Below, one piece after another: positions 9,342 to 18,538 of a stretch of 64,000 nt of DNA. The position numbers and the translations under genes were made by a program. The notes under the pieces are model-generated. The model ran no database searches. It had not been told where the DNA came from and saw nothing but the letters and a program-made list of their open reading frames with translations. The DNA is from Bacteroidota bacterium (GTDB lineage Bacteria; Bacteroidota; Bacteroidia; UBA4408), in contig CAUJCU010000024.1 of the NCBI GenBank assembly GCA_963169745.1, positions 1 through 64,000 of the forward strand, in the 5' to 3' direction. Position 1 is the first letter of the stretch, and each line of letters begins with the position of its first letter.

Positions 9342-10895
9342 CTAAATGTCAAATTTGATACCTTGTGCTAACGGCAAATCGGCACCATAGTTAATGGTGT
9401 TGGTTTGCCTTCTCATATAGGCTTTCCATGCATCAGAGCCGCTTTCACGACCGCCACCGGTTTCTTTTTCACCTCCAAAAGCACCGCCTATTTCAGCTCC
9501 TGATGTACCAATATTGATATTGGCTATGCCACAATCTGAACCATTAGCCGAAAGGAATAATTCCATCTCACGCATATTATTTGTAAACAAAGATGAGGAC
9601 AAGCCTTGTGGAACATTGTTCTGCATGGCAATAGCGTCTTCAATAGTTTTATATTTCATCACGTATAAAATTGGAGCAAAAGTTTCTTGTTGTACTATCT
9701 CGTACGAGTTTTCAACCTCTATTATACATGGCTTTACATAGCTTCCATTTTCAAATCCTTTAACAGTTTCTGTTCCCCCCTCTACAACAGCTTTTCCTCC
9801 TTGCAACTTAGCTTGCTCAATAGCTTTCAGATAATCCTCAATGGCACCTTTATCAATTAGAGGGCCAACATGGTTGTTTTTATCTAAAGGATTTCCAATT
9901 TTAAGCTGTGCATAGGCCTTTTTAAGTACCTCTAAAGTTTTTTCGTAAATACTTTCATGTATTATTAACCTGCGCGTAGAGGTACAGCGCTGGCCGGCTG
10001 TTCCTACAGCACCAAATACAGCTCCCACCAATACCATATTCAAATCGGCCTGTTCAGATACTATAATAGCATTGTTTCCCCCTAATTCCAAAATTGATTT
10101 TCCAAAACGCTCTGCTACCTGAGCAGATACTTTCCGACCCACTCGGGTAGATCCGGTAAATGATACCAAAGGAATACGGTGGTCATTATTGATTAAATCG
10201 CCCATTGCATTACCGGTAATAAGGCAACTTACCCCTTCAGGAACCTGATTGTTTTTTAATACTTCTGAAATAATATTTTGACAGGCAATTCCACAAAGTG
10301 GCGTTTTAGAACTAGGTTTCCAAATGCACACATCACCGCAAACCCAAGCTATCATAGCATTCCAACTCCATACGGCAACTGGAAAATTAAAGGCAGAAAT
10401 TATGCCTACTACACCCAGCGGATGCCATTGTTCATACATACGATGTTTAGGTCTCTCGCTATGCATGGTTAACCCATAAAGCTGTCTCGATAAACCTACG
10501 GCAAAGTCACATATATCAATAATTTCCTGAACTTCGCCTAGACCCTCTTGAAGACTTTTTCCCATTTCGTAACTAACCAATTGTCCAAGCGGCTCTTTGT
10601 GCTTTCTAAATTGCTCTCCCATTTGGCGAACTATTTCTCCGCGTTTTGGAGCCGGCACATTACGCCATATTTTAAATGCTTCAGTGGCTTTCTTCATAAC
10701 AACCTCATAGTCTTCGGCTGTGGCAGTTTGAACACTTCCAATTAAACTTCCATCAACCGGAGAGTAGGAATTTAATTTTGGACCGTGGGTGCTAATTGGA
10801 GTTAAACCGGTAGAAGCACCGTAATTAACTTCTTTTATATTAAGGGCACTTAAGAATTGTGCGGTTGCATTTTGCTGTTTTTCTGCTACTTCCAT
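9342..10895 (-). CDS. Aldehyde dehydrogenase, ALDH7/aminoadipate-semialdehyde type
   Basis: An NAD(P)-dependent aldehyde dehydrogenase of about 517 aa. Catalytic Glu is in ILELGGNNA (about residue 270) and the nucleophile Cys in AGQRCTSTRR (about 302). The stretches EMGKSLQEGLGEVQEIID and YGLTMHSERPKHRMYEQWHP resemble the ALDH7 branch (alpha-aminoadipic semialdehyde / piperideine-6-carboxylate dehydrogenase), suggesting a role in lysine breakdown; that substrate is inference. I place the start at ATG 10893-10895. The frame is open upstream to 10958, but a TAnnTTTG -7 box (10915-10922) lies inside that extension and the extension has no family match. Confidence 0.93.
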   Translation of the reverse strand: MEVAEKQQNATAQFLSALNIKEVNYGASTGLTPISTHGPKLNSYSPVDGSLIGSVQTATAEDYEVVMKKATEAFKIWRNVPAPKRGEIVRQMGEQFRKHKEPLGQLVSYEMGKSLQEGLGEVQEIIDICDFAVGLSRQLYGLTMHSERPKHRMYEQWHPLGVVGIISAFNFPVAVWSWNAMIAWVCGDVCIWKPSSKTPLCGIACQNIISEVLKNNQVPEGVSCLITGNAMGDLINNDHRIPLVSFTGSTRVGRKVSAQVAERFGKSILELGGNNAIIVSEQADLNMVLVGAVFGAVGTAGQRCTSTRRLIIHESIYEKTLEVLKKAYAQLKIGNPLDKNNHVGPLIDKGAIEDYLKAIEQAKLQGGKAVVEGGTETVKGFENGSYVKPCIIEVENSYEIVQQETFAPILYVMKYKTIEDAIAMQNNVPQGLSSSLFTNNMREMELFLSANGSDCGIANINIGTSGAEIGGAFGGEKETGGGRESGSDAWKAYMRRQTNTINYGADLPLAQGIKFDI

Positions 10896-10914
10896 ATATA
10901 TACTTTTTAAAGTG

Positions 10915-10922
10915 CAAAGGTA
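10915..10922 (-). promoter_or_regulatory. -7 promoter box for the aldehyde dehydrogenase gene
   Basis: Minus-strand TACCTTTG matches TAnnTTTG, about 20 bases upstream of the proposed ATG at 10895. It argues against an upstream start at 10958. No clear -33 element was seen. Confidence 0.55.
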
Positions 10923-11135
10923 CGGATATTTACCTAATTTTAATCCATTAAAAAACACAAATTACTACAGTTATATCCTTGTTTAATATTTTATATATAA
11001 AATTTGAAAAGAACCAAGGTTATATATAGATATTGCAACTGCATTATTTAAGTTCAAATACAACAAACGAATAAGTGTTTTAGGTTATTTTAAAAATGGT
11101 TTTGACTCAATTTATGATGTATCTCCAAAACTTAT

Positions 11136-11143
11136 TACTTTTG
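11136..11143 (+). promoter_or_regulatory. -7 promoter box for the DUF4293 gene
   Basis: TACTTTTG matches TAnnTTTG and lies 17 bases before the ATG at 11161. TTATG at 11112-11116, 19 bases upstream of the box, is a partial match to the -33 TTTG. Confidence 0.5.
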
Positions 11144-11160
11144 AGTTAAATTTATTTTTT

Positions 11161-11649
11161 ATGATTCAACGAATTCAATCTGTTTATTTGCTACTTATAG
11201 CTATTTGTCAGGCTTTATTATTTACAACTGCTTTGGCTACTTTTACAGGATATGACAGCAGTTTTAATCTCAGCCTTATGGGTTTTTATAAAATTGGTGT
11301 AGCTGGTCACGAAATGCTTTTGAATAGTTATGCCCTCATGGCTGTTAACATTCTTATAATATTACTTTCAGTGTTCATTATTTTTAATTTTAAAAACCGT
11401 AAAAAGCAAATTCTGTTTACGGCCTTTAATTTTTTACTCATATGTGGTTTTGTTGTTCTTATGTTTTATCATTACGACAATGCAAAATCTCTTATCGATA
11501 AAGCTTATAATTCTTCGGAGGCCGAAATATCCACCACCTTTGGTATTGGAATGATGCTGCCATTGCTCTCTATCGTTTTTAATTTTATGGCATTACGTGC
11601 CCTTAAAAAAGATGAAGAACTCGTAAAAAATGCGAATAGAATAAGATAG
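11161..11649 (+). CDS. DUF4293 family membrane protein
   Basis: A 162-aa integral membrane protein of unknown function. The opening MIQRIQSVYLLL is the signature start of DUF4293, a family largely confined to Bacteroidota. Four hydrophobic helices are visible, at about residues 7-28, 57-79, 85-103 and 128-147. The C-terminus is short and charged (LKKDEELVKNANRIR). It stands alone on the plus strand with its own promoter box. Confidence 0.85.
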   Translation: MIQRIQSVYLLLIAICQALLFTTALATFTGYDSSFNLSLMGFYKIGVAGHEMLLNSYALMAVNILIILLSVFIIFNFKNRKKQILFTAFNFLLICGFVVLMFYHYDNAKSLIDKAYNSSEAEISTTFGIGMMLPLLSIVFNFMALRALKKDEELVKNANRIR

Positions 11650-11728
11650 CTTGCTCAACTTTAAAGAGGCTCCAAAAATAATTCCCCAATTTTCTAAATT
11701 ACTAGGGGCTAAAACCTGCCAAAATAAA

Positions 11729-11760
11729 TTCTGAAAATTATGCTAAATCAAGTACCTTTG
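11729..11760 (+). promoter_or_regulatory. Promoter upstream of the MORN-variant gene
   Basis: TTCTG (11729-11733), a 19-base spacer and TACCTTTG (11753-11760) together resemble the Bacteroidota promoter TTTG-N19-TAnnTTTG. The ATG at 11796 lies 35 bases downstream of the -7 box. Confidence 0.55.
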
Positions 11761-11795
11761 CTCGCTATCAGATTGGATAAAACGAAAGCTTATAA

Positions 11796-12671
11796 ATGAA
11801 ATTAAAAAACAGATTTTATTCTTTAATAGGTACGTTAATTCTTGTATTCTGTGAGATATATAGTACACAGGCACAACAAGACTCAGTGAATGTAACAGAT
11901 GCTCAGGGATGGAGGCAGGGACGATGGACTTTTTACAGCGAAGAAGGAACCCTAGATGCTTGCACCAAAGGAATAAAAATAGAAGAAGGATTTTTTAAAG
12001 ACAACCGCAAAACAGGTACCTGGCGCAAATGGTGGTGTTCCGGAAAATTAAGAAATGAATTAATATATAATTCCGATAAAACAATTGCTTCAAAAGATTA
12101 TTACCCTGATGGGACACTCAAAGAGCAAGGAACTTGGAATGCCTTGGGATGGATAGGTGCTTACCGTTTCTACTACCCTAACGGAAAAATTTATTATGAA
12201 TGGGGTTTTGACCAAAATGGGAAACGAACAGGACAGCAAAAATACTATCACGAAAATGGAAACGTGATGTTTGACGGAGAATGGAATGCAGGAAAAGAAA
12301 ATGGGGTAATTAAAGAATATTACGAGAATGGAACCCTACGCAGCGAAAAAACTTTTTATGATGGAAAATTAGACACCAATAGTGTAAAAAACTTTATTTT
12401 TAAAGAACAAAAGCAACCCGAAGAAAAGATAGTTAAACAACCCGAAGAGAAAATAGTAAACCCTCTAGAGGCAGTAGGAACTATAAAAGATGGCTTTCAG
12501 AAAACATATAATAGAAGTGGACAAATTGAAACTGAAGGCGAATATAAAGATGCTATCCTGTTTAAAGGGAAACGGTATTACTATAAAGAAGGACAATTAG
12601 AAAAAGTTGGAATTGTCCAAAATGGGAAAATAGTTCGTTTCGAATCAGCAAAAGAGCTGAAAAATAAATAA
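11796..12671 (+). CDS. Secreted MORN-variant repeat protein (YwqK-like)
   Basis: A 291-aa protein with an N-terminal signal peptide ending near IYSTQAQQ. Its body is a run of MORN-variant repeats, each with a G-x-W/Y and Y-x-(N/D)-G pattern: YYPDGTLKEQG, YYPNGKIYYEWG, YYHENGNVMFDG, YYENGTLRSEK and YNRSGQIETEGEY. A linker at about residues 204-228 contains two near-identical QPEEKIV units. Automatic annotation often labels such proteins YwqK antitoxins; nothing here supports a toxin-antitoxin role, because the protein is exported and has no toxin partner. Its function is unknown. Confidence 0.82.
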   Translation: MKLKNRFYSLIGTLILVFCEIYSTQAQQDSVNVTDAQGWRQGRWTFYSEEGTLDACTKGIKIEEGFFKDNRKTGTWRKWWCSGKLRNELIYNSDKTIASKDYYPDGTLKEQGTWNALGWIGAYRFYYPNGKIYYEWGFDQNGKRTGQQKYYHENGNVMFDGEWNAGKENGVIKEYYENGTLRSEKTFYDGKLDTNSVKNFIFKEQKQPEEKIVKQPEEKIVNPLEAVGTIKDGFQKTYNRSGQIETEGEYKDAILFKGKRYYYKEGQLEKVGIVQNGKIVRFESAKELKNK

Positions 12672-12733
12672 CTTTGGCTCTTTAAACCCCAATAACTTTA
12701 ATATTCTATAGTTAACCTTTACCCTTTGTTTGT

Positions 12734-14212
12734 ATGACCATAAAAAGTAATTTGGTAGTATATAATACGTTAACCCGAAAAAAGGAAAAATTTGAAGCGC
12801 TGAACCCTCCCTTTGTTGGGTTTTATGTATGTGGCCCAACCGTTTATAGCGATGTGCATTTAGGAAATTGTCGAACTTTTATTTCATTTGATTTAATATA
12901 CAGATATCTTTTGCATTTAGGCTATAAAGTTCGCTATGTGCGTAATATTACCGATGCAGGTCATCTGGAAGGCGATAGAGATGAAGGAGATGATAAATTT
13001 TCTAAAAAAGCCCGCTTGGAACAATTAGAACCTATGGAAATTGTACAAAGTTATACCTTAGGATTTCATCATGTTATGCGCGCCTTTAACACATTGCCCC
13101 CTAATATAGAACCTACAGCAACAGGGCATATTTGTGAACAAATAGAAATGGCTAAAGAAATTATCAAAAATGGCTATGCTTATGAGGTGAATGGAACAGT
13201 TTATTTTGATGTTGATAAATACACAAAAACACATCATTACGGAGAGCTTACCAATCGTAAACTAGAAGATTTACTTGAAAACACAAGAGAACTTAGCGGA
13301 CAAGATGAGAAACGGGGACGACTTGATTTTGCATTATGGATAAAAGCCAAGCCCGAACACCTTATGAAATGGCTTTCTCCATGGGGATGGGGGTTTCCCG
13401 GCTGGCATTTAGAATGTTCGGCTATGAGCACGAAATATTTAGGCGAAACTTTCGATATTCACGGAGGTGGCATGGATTTGCAGGCCACTCATCACACCAA
13501 TGAAATTGCCCAGTCACAAGCAAGCCACCATACGGCCCCGGCCAAATACTGGCTACATACCAATATGCTTACTGTTAACGGAGTTAGAATGAGTAAAAGT
13601 GCGGGAAATGGATTTTTACCTCAAGAACTTTTTACAGGAAACCACTCTTTACTCGAAAAAGGCTATGATCCAATGGTAGTACGTTTCTTTATGATGCAAA
13701 CGCATTATCGCAGCACCTTAGATTTTAGCAATGAAGCGCTTCAGGCTGCTGAAAGAGGATTTGCCCGCTTGATGAATGCCTTGAAAACACTCTATAAACT
13801 TAAAAACGGAACTCATTCCAGTATCAATGTAGAAAAGTTAATTGCCTCTTTTTATACGGCTATGGATGATGATTTCAATAGCCCAATACTAATAGCGAAT
13901 TTATTTGAGGCCGTACGAATTATTAATTTAATTCATGACGGAAAAGAAACCATCAATCAAACTGACTTAGAAAAACTCCAAACAACAATGAAAACTTTTG
14001 TAAATGAAGTTTTGGGACTTTTTGACCAGAAAGAAAATAACAATGATGGAAAAGCCTTAGAAACGGCTATGAGTTTAATTATTGAACAACGATTAGAAGC
14101 CAAGAACAGAAAGGATTTTGCTACTTCCGATAAGATTCGAGATACACTAAGTAGCGGAGGCATAATTATTAAAGACACCAAAGAAGGAACAACTTGGCAA
14201 CTGGAATCTTAA
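12734..14212 (+). CDS. cysS: Cysteine--tRNA ligase
   Basis: A class I aminoacyl-tRNA synthetase, 492 aa, charging tRNA-Cys. The HIGH-type motif reads VHLGN (about residues 41-45), after the zinc-ligand region FYVCGPTVYSDV. The zinc/substrate segment WGFPGWHLECSAMS and the metal-site HGGGMDLQATHHTNE are present. KMSKS reads RMSKSAGN at about residue 285. The DALR anticodon-binding region follows (FYTAMDDDFNSP), with a C-terminal EQRLEAKNRKDFATSDKIRD helix. The ATG is 62 bases after the MORN-variant stop. Confidence 0.97.
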   Translation: MTIKSNLVVYNTLTRKKEKFEALNPPFVGFYVCGPTVYSDVHLGNCRTFISFDLIYRYLLHLGYKVRYVRNITDAGHLEGDRDEGDDKFSKKARLEQLEPMEIVQSYTLGFHHVMRAFNTLPPNIEPTATGHICEQIEMAKEIIKNGYAYEVNGTVYFDVDKYTKTHHYGELTNRKLEDLLENTRELSGQDEKRGRLDFALWIKAKPEHLMKWLSPWGWGFPGWHLECSAMSTKYLGETFDIHGGGMDLQATHHTNEIAQSQASHHTAPAKYWLHTNMLTVNGVRMSKSAGNGFLPQELFTGNHSLLEKGYDPMVVRFFMMQTHYRSTLDFSNEALQAAERGFARLMNALKTLYKLKNGTHSSINVEKLIASFYTAMDDDFNSPILIANLFEAVRIINLIHDGKETINQTDLEKLQTTMKTFVNEVLGLFDQKENNNDGKALETAMSLIIEQRLEAKNRKDFATSDKIRDTLSSGGIIIKDTKEGTTWQLES

Positions 14213-14285
14213 CTCCACCAGATGCTAGCCTTTGTTAAATCTGTAACAATAGTACCATAAAAGGGGTTCAAAAAGCTAAATCACT

Positions 14286-15290
14286 ATGAAATTATCAACT
14301 TCCATGAAATCATTATTCTGGCCATTATTACTGGCACTTACCTTTATTGCCTGCAACTCGAACAATCCCGATTCTGAAACCAAACAAAAGGGCAGTGCAA
14401 ACACCCCATTTATACCTAAGTCTCCGGCATTTAATCAAGACTCGGCTTATAGTTGGATTGAGCAACAAGTTGCCCTTGGACCAAGAGTTCCGGGTACAAA
14501 ATCACACGCTCAAGGTGCAGAACTGATTGAAAAAACATTAAAGCGATTTGGTTTGCAAACTATTGTTCAATCGGCTCCTATTACCACTTACGATGGTAAA
14601 ATATTTACGCTTAAAAATATAATTGCCTCCTACAAACCCGACTTTCAAAAAAGAATTCTTCTTTTGGCACATTGGGATAGCCGCCATATTGCTGATAGTG
14701 ATACCGCTAAGAAAAACATACCTATTGATGGAGCGGATGATGGAGCCAGTGGCGTGGGAGTACTACTCGAGATTGCCCGTCAGATAACTAATTCTGATTT
14801 GAACCTAGGAGTTGATTTCTTTTTTACTGATTTAGAAGATTATGGACAACCCAATGAAAGTAATTTGCCCAAAATGGAAGATAGCTGGTGCTTAGGGACA
14901 CAGTATTGGGCTAAAAACCCCCATATACCGGGTTATACTGCTAATTATGGAATACTTCTAGATATGGTAGGAGCCAAGGGTGCTGTTTTCCCTAAAGAAG
15001 GAACAGGAGTCTATTTCGCACCCGATGTGGTTGATAAAGTATGGAAAATTGCTGCAAAATTAGGTTATAATAACTACTTTGTTGATGAACGTACCGGAAG
15101 TACCACCGATGATCATTTGTATGTAAATACTCTTATAAACATCCCGTGTATTGATATTGTACACATGAAACCAACCACAGGGAGCTATGGCCAACATCAT
15201 CATACACATCAAGACAATTTAAGTATTATTGATAAGAACATCTTAAAAGTAGTAGGGCAAACAGTTATGGAAACTTTATACCAAGAATAA
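14286..15290 (+). CDS. M28-family lipoprotein, glutaminyl-cyclase-like
   Basis: A zinc-dependent M28 peptidase-fold lipoprotein, 334 aa. The lipobox is FIAC with Cys23. Zinc-site segments are visible: LLAHWDSR (about residue 127), DGADDGASGVG (about 148-158), FTDLEDYG (about 179-186), TDDHLYV (about 274) and a C-terminal HHHTHQD (about 304-310). The set best resembles glutaminyl-peptide cyclotransferases, which form N-terminal pyroglutamate. In Bacteroidota that is a common modification of exported proteins whose mature form starts with Gln, as several here seem to (signal peptides ending AQ|Q). An aminopeptidase role is the alternative. Confidence 0.82.
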   Translation: MKLSTSMKSLFWPLLLALTFIACNSNNPDSETKQKGSANTPFIPKSPAFNQDSAYSWIEQQVALGPRVPGTKSHAQGAELIEKTLKRFGLQTIVQSAPITTYDGKIFTLKNIIASYKPDFQKRILLLAHWDSRHIADSDTAKKNIPIDGADDGASGVGVLLEIARQITNSDLNLGVDFFFTDLEDYGQPNESNLPKMEDSWCLGTQYWAKNPHIPGYTANYGILLDMVGAKGAVFPKEGTGVYFAPDVVDKVWKIAAKLGYNNYFVDERTGSTTDDHLYVNTLINIPCIDIVHMKPTTGSYGQHHHTHQDNLSIIDKNILKVVGQTVMETLYQE

Positions 15291-15305
15291 CAAAATTAAC
15301 AGGAC

Positions 15306-15947
15306 ATGCTCAAAAAAAGGGCCATTTTTTTCTATTTGCTTCTTTGTTTGGCACAAACAGGTATTGCTCAAACAAATGGCATAAAGAATGAATTTAACAA
15401 AGCTGGATGGCTTTCATTCGGAGCTCGAAGCACCCTTAGCACATTTGGAGATGAAGGCAGCGGCATAGGTACCGGAGGGCAATTTCGTATTCAAATGAGC
15501 AAGTCCATAAACTCAGATTGGTACTTTGATTATATTTCAATTAATGTAGGTAATAAAGTTCGGAGCGAATATTACCATATAGGTTGGTCAGTACTCTACT
15601 ACCCTTTTAAAAACCAACAATTTCCTAAAATTATTCAGCCTTATGTATTGGCAGGTCACTGTTTCGATTATAATAAAATGACCGCTATGGATAATTCAGA
15701 CAATTTCAAGGAACGGTGGGGTTTGGCAGTACAGGGAGGCTTAGGAGTACATTTTAATATAACCGACCGTTTTGATATAACACTTATGAGCCAGTACATG
15801 ATACATTTTACCGAAAGTCTTCATGCCAATACATCCATTTATCCGATTGTAATTAGCTCTGAAAAGGAAAATGCACTACAAGGCCACTTATTAAGCACAA
15901 TTAGTTTAAACTATTTATTAATCAAAATTTGGGGAAGAAAAAATTAA
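15306..15947 (+). CDS. Outer-membrane beta-barrel protein (hypothetical)
   Basis: A 213-aa exported protein with a signal peptide ending GIAQT. The body alternates amphipathic strands and ends with SLNYLLIKIWGRKN, consistent with a small 8-10-strand outer-membrane barrel (WYFDYISINVG, EYYHIGWSVLYYPF, YVLAGHCFDYN). No specific family was recognised. It is 15 bases downstream of the M28 gene and its last 19 bases overlap the next reading frame, so these three genes are probably one transcript. Confidence 0.7.
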   Translation: MLKKRAIFFYLLLCLAQTGIAQTNGIKNEFNKAGWLSFGARSTLSTFGDEGSGIGTGGQFRIQMSKSINSDWYFDYISINVGNKVRSEYYHIGWSVLYYPFKNQQFPKIIQPYVLAGHCFDYNKMTAMDNSDNFKERWGLAVQGGLGVHFNITDRFDITLMSQYMIHFTESLHANTSIYPIVISSEKENALQGHLLSTISLNYLLIKIWGRKN

Positions 15948-16504
15948 TTGGAATTCTGCTTTTTCTCTTTTCTATTCCGTTGTGGGCACAAGAAAAAGAT
16001 AGCTATGCAACTCCCGGACAGCTCCGAGCGATGGGAACTATAAGTCCGTCTATGATGCTAGGCAGTAAAGGGGCTAATTTCTATTTGCACGGTAATATGG
16101 AATACTATTTTAATAAAAGAGTATCATTTTGTGGTGATTTATATGGCTATGCGGGCACAATTAATAATTCGCCTGTAAAAAACATTGAATTTTCCCATAA
16201 TCTATTTTACGGATTTATTGTTCATAATGCGTTTGGACGAAACGACACTTATTTAGCTATACAACCCGGAATAGCTTTAACTAAACTATATGCAACAACG
16301 AATACAAGTAAAAAAGCTCAGGTAGGCATAAATCCGATAGCCTCTGCTGCTTTAGGCCATAACTTTTTCGTAAATAACTTTTTTCATTTCTTTGTTCAAA
16401 CACGTTTAATTGTGGGAGAGCATCATTACGATACATACCAAAATCTTACTGAGTTAAGACTTTCGGCAGGCCTTGGGTTTAATATTCAAACACAACGAAA
16501 ATAA
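15929..16504 (+). CDS. Outer-membrane beta-barrel protein (hypothetical), TTG start
   Basis: A 191-aa exported protein with the signal peptide KKKLIGILLFLFSIPLWAQ and strands typical of a small barrel (NFYLHGNMEYYFNKRV, LFYGFIVHN, RLIVGEHHY), ending LSAGLGFNIQTQRK. The start is inferred to be TTG at 15929. An in-frame TAG at 15902-15904 limits any upstream start and the signal peptide leaves no room for a later one. It overlaps the preceding gene by 19 bases, which suggests translational coupling. The two neighbours may be partners or paralogues. Confidence 0.7.
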   Translation: MGKKKLIGILLFLFSIPLWAQEKDSYATPGQLRAMGTISPSMMLGSKGANFYLHGNMEYYFNKRVSFCGDLYGYAGTINNSPVKNIEFSHNLFYGFIVHNAFGRNDTYLAIQPGIALTKLYATTNTSKKAQVGINPIASAALGHNFFVNNFFHFFVQTRLIVGEHHYDTYQNLTELRLSAGLGFNIQTQRK

Positions 16505-16531
16505 GACCTTAACCTTACTTAAAGAAAAAGG

Positions 16532-18502
16532 CTATTGATTTACCGGTTCATCAATCCAGTCACCATAAGCTTTTATCAAATTAACCAACGCCTCAACCGC
16601 TTCTTCACTGGGAATATTTTTTTTAACTACTTCTTTCCCTTTGTATAAAGTTATTTTTCCTACTCCAGCTCCAACATAGCCATAATCAGCATCTGCCATT
16701 TCACCCGGACCATTAACAATACAGCCCATTATCCCTATTTTTACCCCTTTTAAATGCTGTGTCCTATGTCTTATTTTTGCAGTTACCTCTTGTAAATTAA
16801 AAAGGGTGCGTCCGCAACTAGGACACGAAATATACTCCGTTTTCGATATACGGGTTCGTGTAGCTTGTAAAATACCAAACCCGGTACTGTTTAAATTGGC
16901 TAAAGTTGTACAGCCCTCAGCACTTATCCAAATGCCATCACCAAAGCCATCTAAAAGCAGTGATCCTAGATCGGTACTGGCGTATAATTGTAACGCTTCG
17001 GGTTCCAAATTTACATAGTTACGTTTAAAAATTACCGGAACTTTAGAACCGGAACCTATGAGCTTTATGAACAATGCTCTTTGTTCGGCCATTCCATGTT
17101 CAGAATCTGTATCAACAATATAGACCACATTGTTTAAGGACGTAGTTTTTTGAATTAATTCGGTTGATAGATTAGAAATATCAGTATGAATAAAATTTAA
17201 AGCTGGATGTAATTTTGATGAAGCTACAAAAGTTGATGCTGTAAACAAAGGATAATGCCTTTCTTTTTCAGCGTTTTGCTCCCATACTTCAGAATTAATA
17301 ATGACACCAAGCGCCCCGGGAATCTCAAAAGGAATTATTTGGTCTCCGGTAAAAATGTAGTCAGCAGCCATATCCAGAATGTTCCATTTATCATTAGGAA
17401 CAGAATAACGATAACCTAACGCAAAAAGAGCACTAGGATTCTGAACTAATCTTTGACTTAAGTCAGCTATAATACGTGGAACATGACTTCCGCCTATCGT
17501 AACAACTTCTTTACTCGGTTGTTTCTCATAGTTAAAGGGCGAATAGTAAGATTTTAGGGGATCTGTTATAAACGAAAAAGCAGTAGGGGACATATCGTTT
17601 ATATTATACCCTCTTTTGTTGTAACGATTAACTAATGTTTTAGCAACAGGAGCTTCAAATTCAGGATCTTCAGTAAGAGAAACACGAATTGTATCTCCTA
17701 ACCCGTCTTCAAGCAGTGAACCTATTCCTACGGCTGATTTTATTCGCCCGTCTTCTCCTTCTCCTGCTTCAGTTACGCCCAAATGCAAAGGATAATTCAT
17801 TTGACTGGCTAGCATTTTATTTACCAAAAGTCTATAAGCTTGAACCATTACTTTGGGGTTACTGGCTTTCATAGAAATAACTATTTGATAGAAGTTCTCT
17901 TCCTCGCATATCCGAATAAATTCTAGTGCACTTTCTACCATCCCCAATGGCGTATCTCCATAACGACTCATAATTCTATCACTTAAAGAACCGTGGTTGG
18001 CACCAACACGCAAAGCAGTGCCATACTCCTTACAAACCTTTACAAGAGGGATAAATTTCTTTCGAATACGCTCTAACTCATACTGATAGCTTGAATCATC
18101 ATACACTATTGATTCAAATTTTTTCTTATCTACATAATTTCCTGGATTAATACGTACCTTTTCAACTATACGGGCAGCCATTTCTGCAGCATTGGGTGTA
18201 AAATGGATATCAGCAATTAAAGGTGTATCAAAGCCACTCTTTCGAAGCTGCTTCTTAATTTGGTCTAAATTTTTAGCTTCATTCAAACTGGGAGCTGTTA
18301 TTCTAACATAATCACAACCACTTTCAATAATACGAATACATTGAGCTACCGTACCGGCAGTATCCATGGTGTCTGTAGTGGTCATACTCTGAATCCGAAT
18401 AGGGTTAGTACCTCCTAATGATACAGCACCTATAGCTACTTCACGTGTAATAAATCTAGAATAATGAACCAAGTCATTACAATAAAAATCTTGTTTCTCC
18501 AT
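16532..18502 (-). CDS. ispG: 4-hydroxy-3-methylbut-2-enyl diphosphate synthase, long type
   Basis: IspG (GcpE) converts MEcPP to HMBPP in the non-mevalonate isoprenoid pathway, using a [4Fe-4S] cluster. At 656 aa it is the long form with a large insert between the TIM-barrel and Fe-S domains, as in Bacteroidota, Chlamydiae and plants. The N-terminal barrel contains IRIQSMTTTDTMD, VRITAPS and LIADIHFTPNAA. The cluster ligands are SCPSCGRT (about residues 558-565) and MGCIVNGPGE (about 592). It follows the Rieske-fold lipoprotein gene by 36 bases and probably shares its promoter. Confidence 0.96.
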   Translation of the reverse strand: MEKQDFYCNDLVHYSRFITREVAIGAVSLGGTNPIRIQSMTTTDTMDTAGTVAQCIRIIESGCDYVRITAPSLNEAKNLDQIKKQLRKSGFDTPLIADIHFTPNAAEMAARIVEKVRINPGNYVDKKKFESIVYDDSSYQYELERIRKKFIPLVKVCKEYGTALRVGANHGSLSDRIMSRYGDTPLGMVESALEFIRICEEENFYQIVISMKASNPKVMVQAYRLLVNKMLASQMNYPLHLGVTEAGEGEDGRIKSAVGIGSLLEDGLGDTIRVSLTEDPEFEAPVAKTLVNRYNKRGYNINDMSPTAFSFITDPLKSYYSPFNYEKQPSKEVVTIGGSHVPRIIADLSQRLVQNPSALFALGYRYSVPNDKWNILDMAADYIFTGDQIIPFEIPGALGVIINSEVWEQNAEKERHYPLFTASTFVASSKLHPALNFIHTDISNLSTELIQKTTSLNNVVYIVDTDSEHGMAEQRALFIKLIGSGSKVPVIFKRNYVNLEPEALQLYASTDLGSLLLDGFGDGIWISAEGCTTLANLNSTGFGILQATRTRISKTEYISCPSCGRTLFNLQEVTAKIRHRTQHLKGVKIGIMGCIVNGPGEMADADYGYVGAGVGKITLYKGKEVVKKNIPSEEAVEALVNLIKAYGDWIDEPVNQ

Positions 18503-18538
18503 CTGCTTTTGCCCTATTGTCTTTAAAAAGAATCTTTT

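Noticed and set aside
11796-12671. YwqK toxin-antitoxin system
   Set aside because: The protein has a signal peptide and only MORN-variant repeats; no toxin gene is adjacent, so the antitoxin name would mislead.
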